From Novosphingobium percolationis (GTDB taxonomy: Bacteria; Pseudomonadota; Alphaproteobacteria; Sphingomonadales; Sphingomonadaceae), in NCBI RefSeq assembly GCF_020179425.1, contig NZ_JAILYM010000003.1, positions 310,001-374,000 of the forward strand: 64,000 bases of DNA, written 5' to 3'. Positions 1 through 7,146 of this stretch are shown piece after piece. Each line of letters begins with the position of its first letter. Within the stretch, counting starts at the first letter, position 1. The position numbers were made by a program, and so were the translations under genes. Below the pieces are notes generated by a model that made no database searches, was not told where the DNA came from, and saw nothing but the letters and a program-made list of their open reading frames with translations.

Positions 1-369
1 TTCGACGAGAGGCTCCGGCTCTACGGTTGGCAGGAGGACATCGACTTCGCCACGCAAGTGGGGCAGCGCGGACGCACGGTCCTGACCCATGCCTTTGCCG
101 GGGTGCATCGCGGGGTGAAGGGCGCGCGCACTTCGGGTGTGCGGCTGGGCTTTGCGCAAGTGGTCAACCCGCTCTACCTCAAGCGCAAGGGCACGATGAG
201 CGCGGGTTTCGCGCACAAGCTGATGCTGCGCAATGTCGTTGCCAACCACGTCAAGGTGCTGCGGCCCGAACCCTGGGTCGACCGCTGGGGAAGGGTGAAG
301 GGCAACTGGATCGGTTTTGCCGATGCGCTGCGCGGGCGGCTCGAACCCGAGAAGATCGAGCGGATCTAG
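1..369 (+). CDS. Family 2 glycosyltransferase, C-terminal part (cut by the left edge)
   Basis: The open frame runs in from the left edge without a start. The visible 122 residues include the motif YGWQEDIDFA, the acidic WxED site that precedes the catalytic base in many GT-A fold family 2 glycosyltransferases. It is followed by a basic C-terminal tail (HRGVKGARTSGVRLGF and KVLRPEPWVDRWGRVKGN) without membrane segments. A sugar-nucleotide-dependent transfer for polysaccharide or glycolipid synthesis is likely, but donor and acceptor cannot be inferred. The gene is convergent with the thioesterase gene, only five bases away, and looks unrelated to the catabolic genes that follow. Confidence 0.7.
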   Translation, partial: FDERLRLYGWQEDIDFATQVGQRGRTVLTHAFAGVHRGVKGARTSGVRLGFAQVVNPLYLKRKGTMSAGFAHKLMLRNVVANHVKVLRPEPWVDRWGRVKGNWIGFADALRGRLEPEKIERI

Positions 370-374
370 GGCGA

Positions 375-1196
375 TCAGCCGCGCATGGGTAAGGATTTCG
401 ATTCGTGCCCCGGTGCGACAAAGATCGTCTGGAAGCCGCGCGCGAACACGCCCTCGACATCGCCAAGGATGTTGCGCGCGGTGCCGTGGCCGTTGCCCGC
501 CATGTGCGTTTCGGCGTCGAGCACGAACCAGTCGCCCACCGGCATGCGCAGGAACTGCACGGTGATGTCGAGATTGGCGAAGGTCCATTCGCGCGCGTCG
601 GTCGCCGCGCCATAGCCGTTCCCGAAATCGGCGAAGATCGCGGCCTTGGCGAAGTTCGACGGCGAACGGCCCGCCACGATCTCGCCATCCATGCGCAGCC
701 AGCACAGGCCACGCCCGACGTGGCCCGGCCCGCCCAGCACGCGGCGGGTGCGGATCGCGCCGCCCATCGCCGCGCTGCGCGGGGTGTCATCGTGATCGGG
801 AAGCGTATCGGGCAACGGATAGTCGTGGAGCACCGGCACAACCGGCGTTTCCAGTCGGCGCACGCGAAGCACGTGGGCCTGCGCGGCGGGGCGATCTACG
901 GCCATCAGCGTCACGCGGTGAAGCTTGGTCTGGCGGCCATCGCGCAGGGTTTCGTTGATAAAGTGCAGGCGTGCATGTGGTACTTTGCCGAAGATATCGA
1001 CCGAGAAGCGCGCGATCTCGAAATCGGCGTCAAGGTTGGCATCTTCTGCGCAGGTCGCGAGCAGCGCGCTGACCGGGCCGCCTGCGATGGCGGCGCGGTC
1101 CCACGGGCTGCGCGCGAGGCCGGTCGGCGCGAACAGGCCGTTTTCCTCGACGTAATAGCACGGCGGAACGCGGTGTCCGGCCTCGGCGTGTCGCAT
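375..1196 (-). CDS. TesB-like double-hotdog acyl-CoA thioesterase family protein
   Basis: A 273-residue protein with the pattern of double-hotdog thioesterases: an N-terminal hotdog with WDRAAIAGGPVSALLA and FSVDIFGKVPHARL, and a C-terminal hotdog ending WTFANLDITVQFLRMPVGDWF then a GxA-type strand (GTARNILGDVEGVFARGFQ). Such enzymes hydrolyse acyl-CoA to acid and CoA in the cytoplasm. I chose the ATG at 1194-1196 because the family N-terminus (YYVEENGLFAPT) begins just after it; the open frame goes further upstream without family character. It diverges from the nitronate-monooxygenase-like gene at 1266, and the 69-base gap holds a TTA-N10-TAA dyad. The link to CoA-thioester catabolism comes from context; the true acyl chain is unknown. 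Confidence 0.8.
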   Translation of the reverse strand: MRHAEAGHRVPPCYYVEENGLFAPTGLARSPWDRAAIAGGPVSALLATCAEDANLDADFEIARFSVDIFGKVPHARLHFINETLRDGRQTKLHRVTLMAVDRPAAQAHVLRVRRLETPVVPVLHDYPLPDTLPDHDDTPRSAAMGGAIRTRRVLGGPGHVGRGLCWLRMDGEIVAGRSPSNFAKAAIFADFGNGYGAATDAREWTFANLDITVQFLRMPVGDWFVLDAETHMAGNGHGTARNILGDVEGVFARGFQTIFVAPGHESKSLPMRG

Positions 1197-1234
1197 GATG
1201 CGTCCTTGTGTGGTCTTGCGTTGCGGGGCATTGA

Positions 1235-1250
1235 TTAGTCGATTGATTAA
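1235..1250. promoter_or_regulatory. Putative operator, TTA-N10-TAA dyad (site 1)
   Basis: TTAGTCGATTGATTAA is an imperfect 16-base inverted repeat in the divergent gap between the thioesterase and the nitronate-monooxygenase-like gene. It matches two further dyads at 6980-6995 and 7071-7086, which lie in the next divergent promoter of the same catabolic block. The position is what one expects of a repressor of the TetR or GntR type; the regulator itself is not identified. Confidence 0.45.
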
Positions 1251-1265
1251 GTCCATCAAGAGCGA

Positions 1266-2216
1266 ATGTTCGAAAGCCTTTCCGCCCCCCTGATGTGCGC
1301 GCCGATGAGCATTGCCTCGTCGGTCGATCTTGCCACCGCCTGTTCGCGCGCTGCTATCATCGCCGGTTGGCAGGGCGGGACGTATACGCAGATGGACGAG
1401 TTCGAGCGCTATCTCGAGGCGCTCGCGAGTCAGGCCGACAGTGGCCAGCCCGGCAGTGGCCCGCCGATCGTCAACCTGCCCGCACGGATCGCGACTGAGC
1501 CGACCGGCCCGGCCAAGCTCGACCTGCTCGAAAAGCATCGCGTGCCGCTGGTGCTGACCAGCCTTGGCGATCCGTCGGCGGTGGTCGAGCGGGTTCATGG
1601 CTGGGGCGGGCGCGTAATCCAGGACGTGACGACGATGCGCCACGCCGAAAAGGCCATAGCGGTCGGAGTCGACGGGCTTATGGTGACGTGTTCGGGCGCG
1701 GGCGGGCATACCGGCTTCCTGACGCCGCTGGCCTTCGTGCCCGCGGTGCGGCGGATCTGGGACGGGCTGCTGATCGTGGCAGGCGGGATCGCCGATGCGG
1801 CGGGCATGGCGGGCGCGCTCGCACTGGGCGGCGACATCGCCTGCATGGGGACGCGCTTCATCGCCACGCCCGAGAGCGGGGTGGTCGAGGGCCATCGTCA
1901 CCACATCGCGCGGGCCGGGGTGGACGGGATCGTCGTATCCGCGGCGATCAATGGCGTGCCTGCCAACTGGATCCGGGATTCGCTGGCCGAGGCCGGGCTG
2001 GACGACCTGACCATCCGCGCGCCGGGCAAGGTGGACCTGCCCGAAGGCATGGTCGGCTGGCGCGACACCTTCAGCGCCGGGCAGAGCGTTGGGCTTATCG
2101 ACCGGATCGAGCCGGTGGCCGATCTCGTCGCCAGGCTGTCGGCCGAGTTTGCAGCGCGCGTCCCCGGCGACGGCTGGCGCAAGCGCCTGGCCGCCGTCGA
2201 GGCCGGTTGGCGGTAA
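1266..2216 (+). CDS. Nitronate monooxygenase-like (NPD family) FMN protein
   Basis: A 316-residue TIM-barrel flavoprotein of the 2-nitropropane dioxygenase family. The FMN-binding signatures are visible: GVDGLMVTCSGAGGHTG (around residues 138-154), LIVAGGIADAAGMAGALALG and ACMGTRF. In catabolic clusters such proteins are often double-bond reductases or CoA-ester flavoenzymes rather than nitroalkane oxidases (IpdC of steroid degradation is one example), so the family name should not be read as a nitroalkane function. It diverges from the thioesterase gene and is convergent with the alcohol dehydrogenase, whose stop lies six bases past this stop. A second, more canonical family member lies at 9520. 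Confidence 0.8.
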   Translation: MFESLSAPLMCAPMSIASSVDLATACSRAAIIAGWQGGTYTQMDEFERYLEALASQADSGQPGSGPPIVNLPARIATEPTGPAKLDLLEKHRVPLVLTSLGDPSAVVERVHGWGGRVIQDVTTMRHAEKAIAVGVDGLMVTCSGAGGHTGFLTPLAFVPAVRRIWDGLLIVAGGIADAAGMAGALALGGDIACMGTRFIATPESGVVEGHRHHIARAGVDGIVVSAAINGVPANWIRDSLAEAGLDDLTIRAPGKVDLPEGMVGWRDTFSAGQSVGLIDRIEPVADLVARLSAEFAARVPGDGWRKRLAAVEAGWR

Positions 2217-2222
2217 CGCGGA

Positions 2223-3272
2223 TCAGGCGGGAGCGAGCGTCGCCATGTCGATCACGAAGCGGTACTTCACGTCGGCGCGCTCCATCCGTTCGAAGGCGTG
2301 GTTGATCTCGTCCATGCGGATCATCTCGATTTCGGGCAGCACCTGATGCTCCGCGCAGAAATCCAGCATTTCCTGCGTTTCGGGAATGCCCGCCACGCCC
2401 GAGCCGGTGACCGCGCGACGACCGCCGAGCAGCAACCCTGTGTGCAGTTCGGGCATCATGTCGATCATGCCGACGATGCACAGCGTGCCGTTGCGATCGA
2501 GCAGGTAGAGGTACTTCGTCACGTCGTGGCGCACGGGCACGGTATCGAGCACGAAGTCGAACTTGCGCGTGGCGGCGCGCATCGCGTCCTTGTCGCTCGA
2601 CAGCAGCACGGCATCGGCGCCCAGCAGCTGCGCGTCGGCGACCTTGGAGGGCGAGCCGGTGATCATGGTGACATGCGCGCCCAGCGCCTTGGCGAACTTG
2701 ACGCCGAGATGGCCAAGACCGCCGAGGCCGATCACCGCGACGCGGGTGCCGGGACCGACTTTCCAGTGGCGCAAGGGCGACCACGTGGTCGCGCCCGCGC
2801 AGAGCAGCGGGGCGGCTGCGGCCATGTCGAGATTGTCGGGCACGCGCAGGACATAGGGTTCGGCGACGACGATGCTGGCGGAATAGCCGCCGTGGGTGGG
2901 GCTGCCGTCGTGGCGGTCCTTGCCGTTGTAGGTGCCGGTGTTGCCCTCTTCGCAATATTGCTCGTCGCCGTGCGTGCAGGCGTCGCAGTGACGGCAGGAA
3001 TCGACGATCGTGCCGACGGCAACGCGGTCACCGACAGCGAAGCGGGTCACGCCCGCGCCGACGGCGCTGACCACGCCGCAGATCTCGTGGCCGGGAATGG
3101 CGGGGTAGACCGTGCGGTGCCAGTCGTTGCGCGCGGTGTGCAGGTCCGAATGGCACACGCCGCAATGGGTGATCTGGATCGCCACGTCCTCGTCGCGAAG
3201 CGCGCGGCGTTCGATCGTCAGCGGGGCCATTCCCGAATCCGGCGCGGTGGCGCCCCAGGCAGCAGTCGACAT
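2223..3272 (-). CDS. Zinc-dependent alcohol dehydrogenase, cinnamyl-alcohol/YahK type
   Basis: A 349-residue medium-chain dehydrogenase. Catalytic zinc ligands are visible in HCGVCHSDLH (Cys37), PGHE (His62/Glu63) and LLCAGATTW; the structural zinc site is the four-cysteine lobe CRHCDACTHGDEQYC (93-107). The Rossmann motif GLGGLGHLG follows. The protein should interconvert an aldehyde and a primary alcohol with NAD(P)H in the cytoplasm. The ATG at 3270-3272 has a GGGAGA ribosome site seven bases upstream; the longer open frame upstream is not family-like. It diverges from the HSD10-like SDR at 3400. Within the block it could oxidise a terminal hydroxyl of the substrate side chain, but that is inferred only from context. 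Confidence 0.85.
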   Translation of the reverse strand: MSTAAWGATAPDSGMAPLTIERRALRDEDVAIQITHCGVCHSDLHTARNDWHRTVYPAIPGHEICGVVSAVGAGVTRFAVGDRVAVGTIVDSCRHCDACTHGDEQYCEEGNTGTYNGKDRHDGSPTHGGYSASIVVAEPYVLRVPDNLDMAAAAPLLCAGATTWSPLRHWKVGPGTRVAVIGLGGLGHLGVKFAKALGAHVTMITGSPSKVADAQLLGADAVLLSSDKDAMRAATRKFDFVLDTVPVRHDVTKYLYLLDRNGTLCIVGMIDMMPELHTGLLLGGRRAVTGSGVAGIPETQEMLDFCAEHQVLPEIEMIRMDEINHAFERMERADVKYRFVIDMATLAPA

Positions 3273-3349
3273 GCTCGTTCTCCCATTGCGCGCGACTTCA
3301 GCGCGTTGCGGAGTGCAACTTATAACGCATTCGGGATTTGGCCAGCCTC

Positions 3350-3366
3350 TCAAACTTGGTGAGGCG
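3350..3366. promoter_or_regulatory. Inverted repeat in the ADH/SDR divergent promoter
   Basis: GCCTC and GAGGC arms flank about eight bases (CTCAAACTTGGTGAGG core) in the 127-base gap between the divergent alcohol dehydrogenase and SDR genes, some 35 bases before the SDR start. It could be an operator or an mRNA leader hairpin. No copy was seen elsewhere in the window, so support is weak. Confidence 0.25.
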
Positions 3367-3399
3367 CGCACAGGATCAATCACAGGAGAGGAAGAAGCG

Positions 3400-4191
3400 A
3401 TGAAGATCGACAGTTCGGTTGCCGCCGTCGTTACGGGCGGATCGTCGGGCCTTGGCCGCGCCAGCGCCGAAGCGCTCGCCGCCGCCGGGGCCAAGGTCAC
3501 CATCTTCGACATCAACGAGGATTGGGGCCAGAAGGTCGCCGCCGAAATCGGCGCGACCTTCGTGAAAGTGGACATCACCAGCGAGGAATCCGTTATCGCC
3601 GGCTTCGAGGCGGCGCGCGCGGCCAATGGGCAGGAGCGCGTGCTCGTCCACTGCGCGGCGACGATGAAGGGCGGCAAGACGCTGGCCTGGGATCGCGAAA
3701 AGGGCGCCTACAAGCGCTTTTCGACTGAGGACTACACCTATTCCGCGCATGGCGTGCTGATCGCCAGCTATCGCCTGGCTTCGCTTTCGGCGCTGGGCAT
3801 GGCGAGCCTCGAACCGCTGGAAGACGGCGAGCGCGGCGTGATCACGCTGACCGCCTCGGTCGCGGCGCAAGACGCGCAGATCGGGCAGATCGCCTATGGC
3901 TCGCTGAAGGCGGGCGTGAACGGGCTGGTGCTGCCGATGGCGCGCGACCTGATGGACATCGGCATCCGCGTGAACTCGATCATGCCCGGCATCTTCGCCA
4001 CGCCGCCGATGCTGGCCGTCAAAGACCGTGCGCCCGCAGTATTTGAAGGACTGGAACGCTCGGTGCCGTTCCCCAAGCGCCTTGGCCGTCCGCCAGAGTT
4101 CGGCAGCCTCGTGCTGGAACTGGTGCGCAACGGCTATTTCAACGGCCAGAACCTGCGTCTGGACGGCGCGATCCGGATGCCGCCGAAGTAA
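3400..4191 (+). CDS. HSD10-like short-chain dehydrogenase (3-hydroxyacyl-CoA dehydrogenase type 2 family)
   Basis: A 263-residue classical SDR with the NAD-binding motif TGGSSGLGRA (13-22) and DINEDW after the second beta strand, which favours NAD over NADP. The catalytic Ser is in LTASVAAQDAQ and the Tyr/Lys pair in AYGSLKAG. The arrangement TASVAA-QxGQ-AY is that of type 10 17beta-HSD / 3-hydroxyacyl-CoA dehydrogenase, so oxidation of a 3-hydroxyacyl-CoA is the likely reaction. The ATG at 3400 follows an AGGAGAG site. A close paralogue of the same length lies at 10497, and the two share long identical stretches near the N-terminus and in the last third. Substrate differences between them cannot be seen. 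Confidence 0.85.
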   Translation: MKIDSSVAAVVTGGSSGLGRASAEALAAAGAKVTIFDINEDWGQKVAAEIGATFVKVDITSEESVIAGFEAARAANGQERVLVHCAATMKGGKTLAWDREKGAYKRFSTEDYTYSAHGVLIASYRLASLSALGMASLEPLEDGERGVITLTASVAAQDAQIGQIAYGSLKAGVNGLVLPMARDLMDIGIRVNSIMPGIFATPPMLAVKDRAPAVFEGLERSVPFPKRLGRPPEFGSLVLELVRNGYFNGQNLRLDGAIRMPPK

Positions 4192-4312
4192 CGCAGGAAG
4201 GGCAGGTGCGAGGGGGTTACCCCCTCGCGCTCCCATGACGTCGTCCGGCGCTCATGGTGCGCTTGGGGCGGGGTGTCATGGTGTAACTGGCACGGCCCGG
4301 TCGCTGGAAGAC

Positions 4313-4362
4313 GCCAACAGGGGGCAGGGATGGCAACTCCCTGTCTTTCTACCTTTCCTTGC
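4313..4362 (-). repeat. 3' hairpin element, copy A (downstream of the SEL1-repeat gene)
   Basis: An approximately 50-base stretch containing CAGGGA and TCCCTG arms around a seven-base loop, flanked by a CT-rich run. It recurs imperfectly at 5109-5159. Each copy sits just downstream of a minus-strand gene, so it may act as a 3' processing or termination hairpin. The rest of 4192-4390 shows no gene. Confidence 0.4.
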
Positions 4363-4390
4363 CCTCGCGGCCCCGGTGCGACCGCACGTT

Positions 4391-4960
4391 TCAGTCGGTG
4401 ACGCGTCCATCGGCGAGCCAGGCCTTGTGCAGGTCCGTGGCCACCTCGTCGCCGCCCTGTTCGGCGCGCTTGATCCATTTGAGCGCGGCGGCGGGGTTCT
4501 TGTCCACGCCGCGGCCGGTCATGTAGAGTTGGGCGAGGATGCGCATGGCGATGGGGCTGTGCTGGCGCGGGCCCGCCGGGGTGATCGAATCGCCGAATCC
4601 GATCGAGGAGCCTTTCATCGCCTGGGTCATGGCGGTGCGGCCGCTGATCGAGCTGGCGGTCTTGACCGGATCGCCAACCATCACGCCAAGCACGTCGAGC
4701 ATCTTGGCATATTTGGTCGGCTGGTCGGCCATGTACGATTGCACCAGTCGCAGACCCGCATCGTTGCTGCCTGCAAGGAACCAGCAGCGCACCGTCTGCT
4801 CCTGTTCGGGCGTCAGGACGATCGCCGGGTTGCCGGGATAGGGTGTGTTGGGACAGTTGTCGCCGGGGTTGCGCACCGGGCCGGGATGAAATTGTGCATG
4901 AAGCGGCGTCGTCGCGGCAAGAGCCGCAAAAAAGCCGAGGCACACCAAGCGACGTTTCAT
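4391..4960 (-). CDS. Secreted SEL1-repeat-type hypothetical protein
   Basis: A 189-residue protein with a clear Sec signal peptide: KRR, then a hydrophobic stretch ending LAATTPLHAQ, with probable cleavage after HAQ or LHA. The C-terminal third, MRILAQLYMTGRGVDKNPAAA and LKWIKRAEQGGDEVATDLH, matches a SEL1/TPR-like helical repeat (YxxGxGVxxxxxxAxxWxxxAAxxG). A periplasmic protein-interaction role is possible. Two Cys residues (around 36 and 59) could form a disulfide. It is a single-gene unit between SDR and AtuA-type genes and has no visible catalytic motif. Why it sits inside a catabolic block is unclear. Confidence 0.65.
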   Translation of the reverse strand: MKRRLVCLGFFAALAATTPLHAQFHPGPVRNPGDNCPNTPYPGNPAIVLTPEQEQTVRCWFLAGSNDAGLRLVQSYMADQPTKYAKMLDVLGVMVGDPVKTASSISGRTAMTQAMKGSSIGFGDSITPAGPRQHSPIAMRILAQLYMTGRGVDKNPAAALKWIKRAEQGGDEVATDLHKAWLADGRVTD

Positions 4961-5108
4961 GGAAATTCGCCTTTCAGTCGATTCAATGGCATAAGGTTTG
5001 CCATAATCACGATGCTCCGCAAGTGGATGCTATTCGAGAACGGCACCACGAACCGGTCTGGCATGACCGGACATGGCGTGTGGTTCGAACAGTTCTTTCG
5101 CCGGGAGA

Positions 5109-5159
5109 CATGAACAGGGTGCAGGGATGGTAAATCCCGGCCTGTCTTCCCCTTTTCCT
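5109..5159 (-). repeat. 3' hairpin element, copy B (downstream of the AtuA-type gene)
   Basis: Imperfect copy of the element at 4313-4362, with GGGAT and ATCCC arms around GGTAA and the same flanks (AACAGGG-GCAGGGATGG before, CTGTCTT-CC-CCTTTTCCT after). It lies immediately after the stop of the minus-strand AtuA-type gene, the same relative place as copy A after the SEL1 gene. Confidence 0.4.
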
Positions 5160-6954
5160 ACCGAACCAGCGCCGCCGGAACCTTGATCGGCATATCGAGC
5201 AACTGCTGCGCCTTGCCCTTGGCGAGGGGATCGAGGCGGAGCGAGGAGAACTGTCCGCCGCCCAGGGCATCGAGGAAGTGCAGGTTGACGGCGTCGAGGC
5301 CGGGGAGATCGTAGCGCAGCACGGCGGGGTTGGCGCCGCCTTCGAATTCGTGCGCGAACCATTTGAGCATGGCTTCGGGCGAGAGCGCGGCGCGGATCCA
5401 AGGGAGGGCTTGCGGCTTGCGCGCGATGATGCCGATGTTGAAGGCATCGCCCTTGTCGCCGCTGCGGCCCCACGCGACATCGACGAGGGGGACTTCGACC
5501 AGATCAACCCCATCGGCCACGGGTTCGGCGGGGGGCGTCGGGCGTTCGATTTCGGCGGGGTTGAAGACCTTCGCGGGGACGGGTTCGGTCAGCGTCTCGA
5601 TCTTGTCGCCCAGCGTGATCGTGGCGGGCACGGCGTCGCGCGCGATGGCGACCGAGAACACGCGGAACACGGGCGTCACTTGCGCGCGGGCGCCGAACCA
5701 GCCGGCGGTACCGACCGACATCGAGGTGGTGGGGCTGTCGAATTCGCGCAGGAAGGGCTTGAAGGCGTCTTCGTCGTCGTGTTCGGCGGCGAGCTTGTAG
5801 ACCACTTCGCGGGTGTCCGTGTTGCGGGCGTTGGCACCGTAGCTCGACTCCGCGCCGATCAGCTCGATGCGGCTGGTGCGATACGGCCCCATGTTGCGAT
5901 CGCGCAGCATGCGGTTGCAGCGGGCCAGAACGGCTTCGGCCTGGCGTTGCGCCTTCTTCGCCGCGTCGCGGCCGACCAGCGCCATGAAGCCCATGCAGCG
6001 GAAGCCATCGGCCCAGGTGACGCAGACCTTGTACTTGCCGGTGGGGGCGCGGCCGATCGAGCCGGTGACGCGCACGCGGTTTTCGCCGACCTGTTCGAGG
6101 TGGACTTGCGTGAAATCGCAGGCGACGTCGGGAAGGAGGTAGGCCTGCGGATCGCCGACTTCGTAAAGGATCTGTTCGGCGACGACCGCCTTGTTGACGA
6201 GGCCGCCGGTGCCTTCGGGCTTGGTGACGACGAAGGAGCCGTCGGCGTGGGCTTCGACGATGGGGTAGCCGATGTTTTCCCAGTCGGGCACGTCTTCCCA
6301 ATCGGTGAACAGGCCGCCCGACCCTTGCGCGCCGCATTCGATGACGTGGCCGGCGAGGCTGGCCTGGCTGAACTTGTCGTAGTCGGTCGGTCCCCAGCCG
6401 AACTCGTACATGCAGATGCCCAGGGTCAGCGCGGAATCGACGCAACGGCCGGTAATGACCACGTCGGCGCCCATGGCCAGCGCGCGGGCGATGGGGCCGC
6501 CGCCCAAGTAGGCATTGGCGGTAATGATCTTGTCGCGCGGGGGGAAGGGCGCGTGCGTGAACATCTCGGTCTGGTCGGCGATTTCGTCGAGGCGATCGAG
6601 CATGTCGTCGCCTTCGACGTAGGCGATCCTGAAGTCCGGGTAGCCCGCTTCTTCGGCGATGGCCTGCATCCGCGCGAAGCAGGCCTGCGGGTTCACGCCG
6701 CCGGCGTTGGTGACGATCTTCGTGCCGGTGGCTTTCAGCGCGGCGAGGTTGTCCTTCCACACCCATTCGGTGAAGTCGCTGGCATAGCCGAGATCGGGCC
6801 GGTGGCGCTTGAGGCTGCCCAGCGCGGACATCGTGGCTTCGGCGAGGTAGTCCAGGATGATGTAATCGACCCCGCCCGCGATCAGCTGTGTCGGCGCGAC
6901 GCTCGAATCGCCGAAGAAGGCGCAGGCGCCGCCGATGCGCACGGTTCTGGACAT
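5158..6954 (-). CDS. AtuA-type protein (acyclic terpene utilisation family, DUF1446)
   Basis: A 598-residue two-domain protein. Residues 1 to about 450 form the DUF1446/AtuA domain, starting RIGGACAFFGDSSVAPTQL with GGVDYIILDYLAEATMSAL and ARALAMGADVVITGRCVDSAL. The last 110 or so form the AtuA C-terminal domain with AWGRSGDKGDAFNIGIIAR. In Pseudomonas, atuA belongs to the geranyl-CoA (acyclic terpene) pathway, but its exact reaction is not established, so the name indicates family only. The ATG at 6952-6954 is the family start; an upstream in-frame ATG near 7011 would overlap the operator-like dyad at 6980. It diverges from the acyl-CoA dehydrogenase pair, consistent with a shared role in CoA-ester breakdown. 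Confidence 0.85.
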   Translation of the reverse strand: MSRTVRIGGACAFFGDSSVAPTQLIAGGVDYIILDYLAEATMSALGSLKRHRPDLGYASDFTEWVWKDNLAALKATGTKIVTNAGGVNPQACFARMQAIAEEAGYPDFRIAYVEGDDMLDRLDEIADQTEMFTHAPFPPRDKIITANAYLGGGPIARALAMGADVVITGRCVDSALTLGICMYEFGWGPTDYDKFSQASLAGHVIECGAQGSGGLFTDWEDVPDWENIGYPIVEAHADGSFVVTKPEGTGGLVNKAVVAEQILYEVGDPQAYLLPDVACDFTQVHLEQVGENRVRVTGSIGRAPTGKYKVCVTWADGFRCMGFMALVGRDAAKKAQRQAEAVLARCNRMLRDRNMGPYRTSRIELIGAESSYGANARNTDTREVVYKLAAEHDDEDAFKPFLREFDSPTTSMSVGTAGWFGARAQVTPVFRVFSVAIARDAVPATITLGDKIETLTEPVPAKVFNPAEIERPTPPAEPVADGVDLVEVPLVDVAWGRSGDKGDAFNIGIIARKPQALPWIRAALSPEAMLKWFAHEFEGGANPAVLRYDLPGLDAVNLHFLDALGGGQFSSLRLDPLAKGKAQQLLDMPIKVPAALVR

Positions 6955-6979
6955 TTCGGCTTTCCTCTCATTGACTTGT

Positions 6980-6995
6980 TTAACTGCTGAATTAA
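6980..6995. promoter_or_regulatory. Putative operator, TTA-N10-TAA dyad (site 2)
   Basis: TTAACTGCTGAATTAA lies 26 bases upstream of the AtuA-type start codon. It shares the TTA-N10-TAA frame and overall AT bias with sites 1 and 3 but is the most degenerate of the three. Confidence 0.4.
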
Positions 6996-7068
6996 CACGC
7001 GGGCAGGGCATGGCAACCCGTTAGTGCAGCGCGATTTCCCCGCTTGCCTTGCCGCGGCTTCCGGTCCA

Positions 7069-7088
7069 GTTTAATCGGGCGATTAAAC
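7069..7088. promoter_or_regulatory. Putative operator, perfect dyad GTTTAATCG-GG-CGATTAAAC (site 3)
   Basis: A perfect inverted repeat with nine-base arms and a two-base spacer, about 60 bases upstream of the acyl-CoA dehydrogenase start and 115 bases from the AtuA-type start. It is the strongest member of the TTA-N10-TAA group. TetR-family regulators of fatty-acid and terpene catabolism commonly bind dyads of this size, but no cognate regulator is visible in this block. Confidence 0.6.
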
Positions 7089-7146
7089 AAATCGTTGCGA
7101 CGCCGATCACGCGCGTCGGACAAAGCTGGGACAGGAAAACGCAAGG

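Noticed and set aside
375..1904. Extended 509-codon version of the thioesterase reaching 1904
   Set aside because: The extra N-terminal part is antisense to the NPD-family gene and has no family character; the ATG at 1194-1196 gives the normal length.
1266..2216. Reading the NPD-family genes as nitroalkane-degrading enzymes
   Set aside because: No other nitro-compound gene is present, and both lie among CoA-ester genes, where family members act on C=C bonds or CoA esters.
4191..4391. Possible small gene between the SDR and SEL1-repeat genes
   Set aside because: No start with a ribosome site and family-like sequence; the region is a 3' hairpin repeat.
5278..6990. Long plus-strand open frame of 570 codons opposite the AtuA-type gene
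   Set aside because: It is the complement of a strongly family-conserved gene, is rich in Gly/Ala/Arg/His and low-complexity, and matches no protein pattern. It is a GC-driven shadow frame, as are similar long antisense frames opposite malate synthase, glcD and the Rieske genes.
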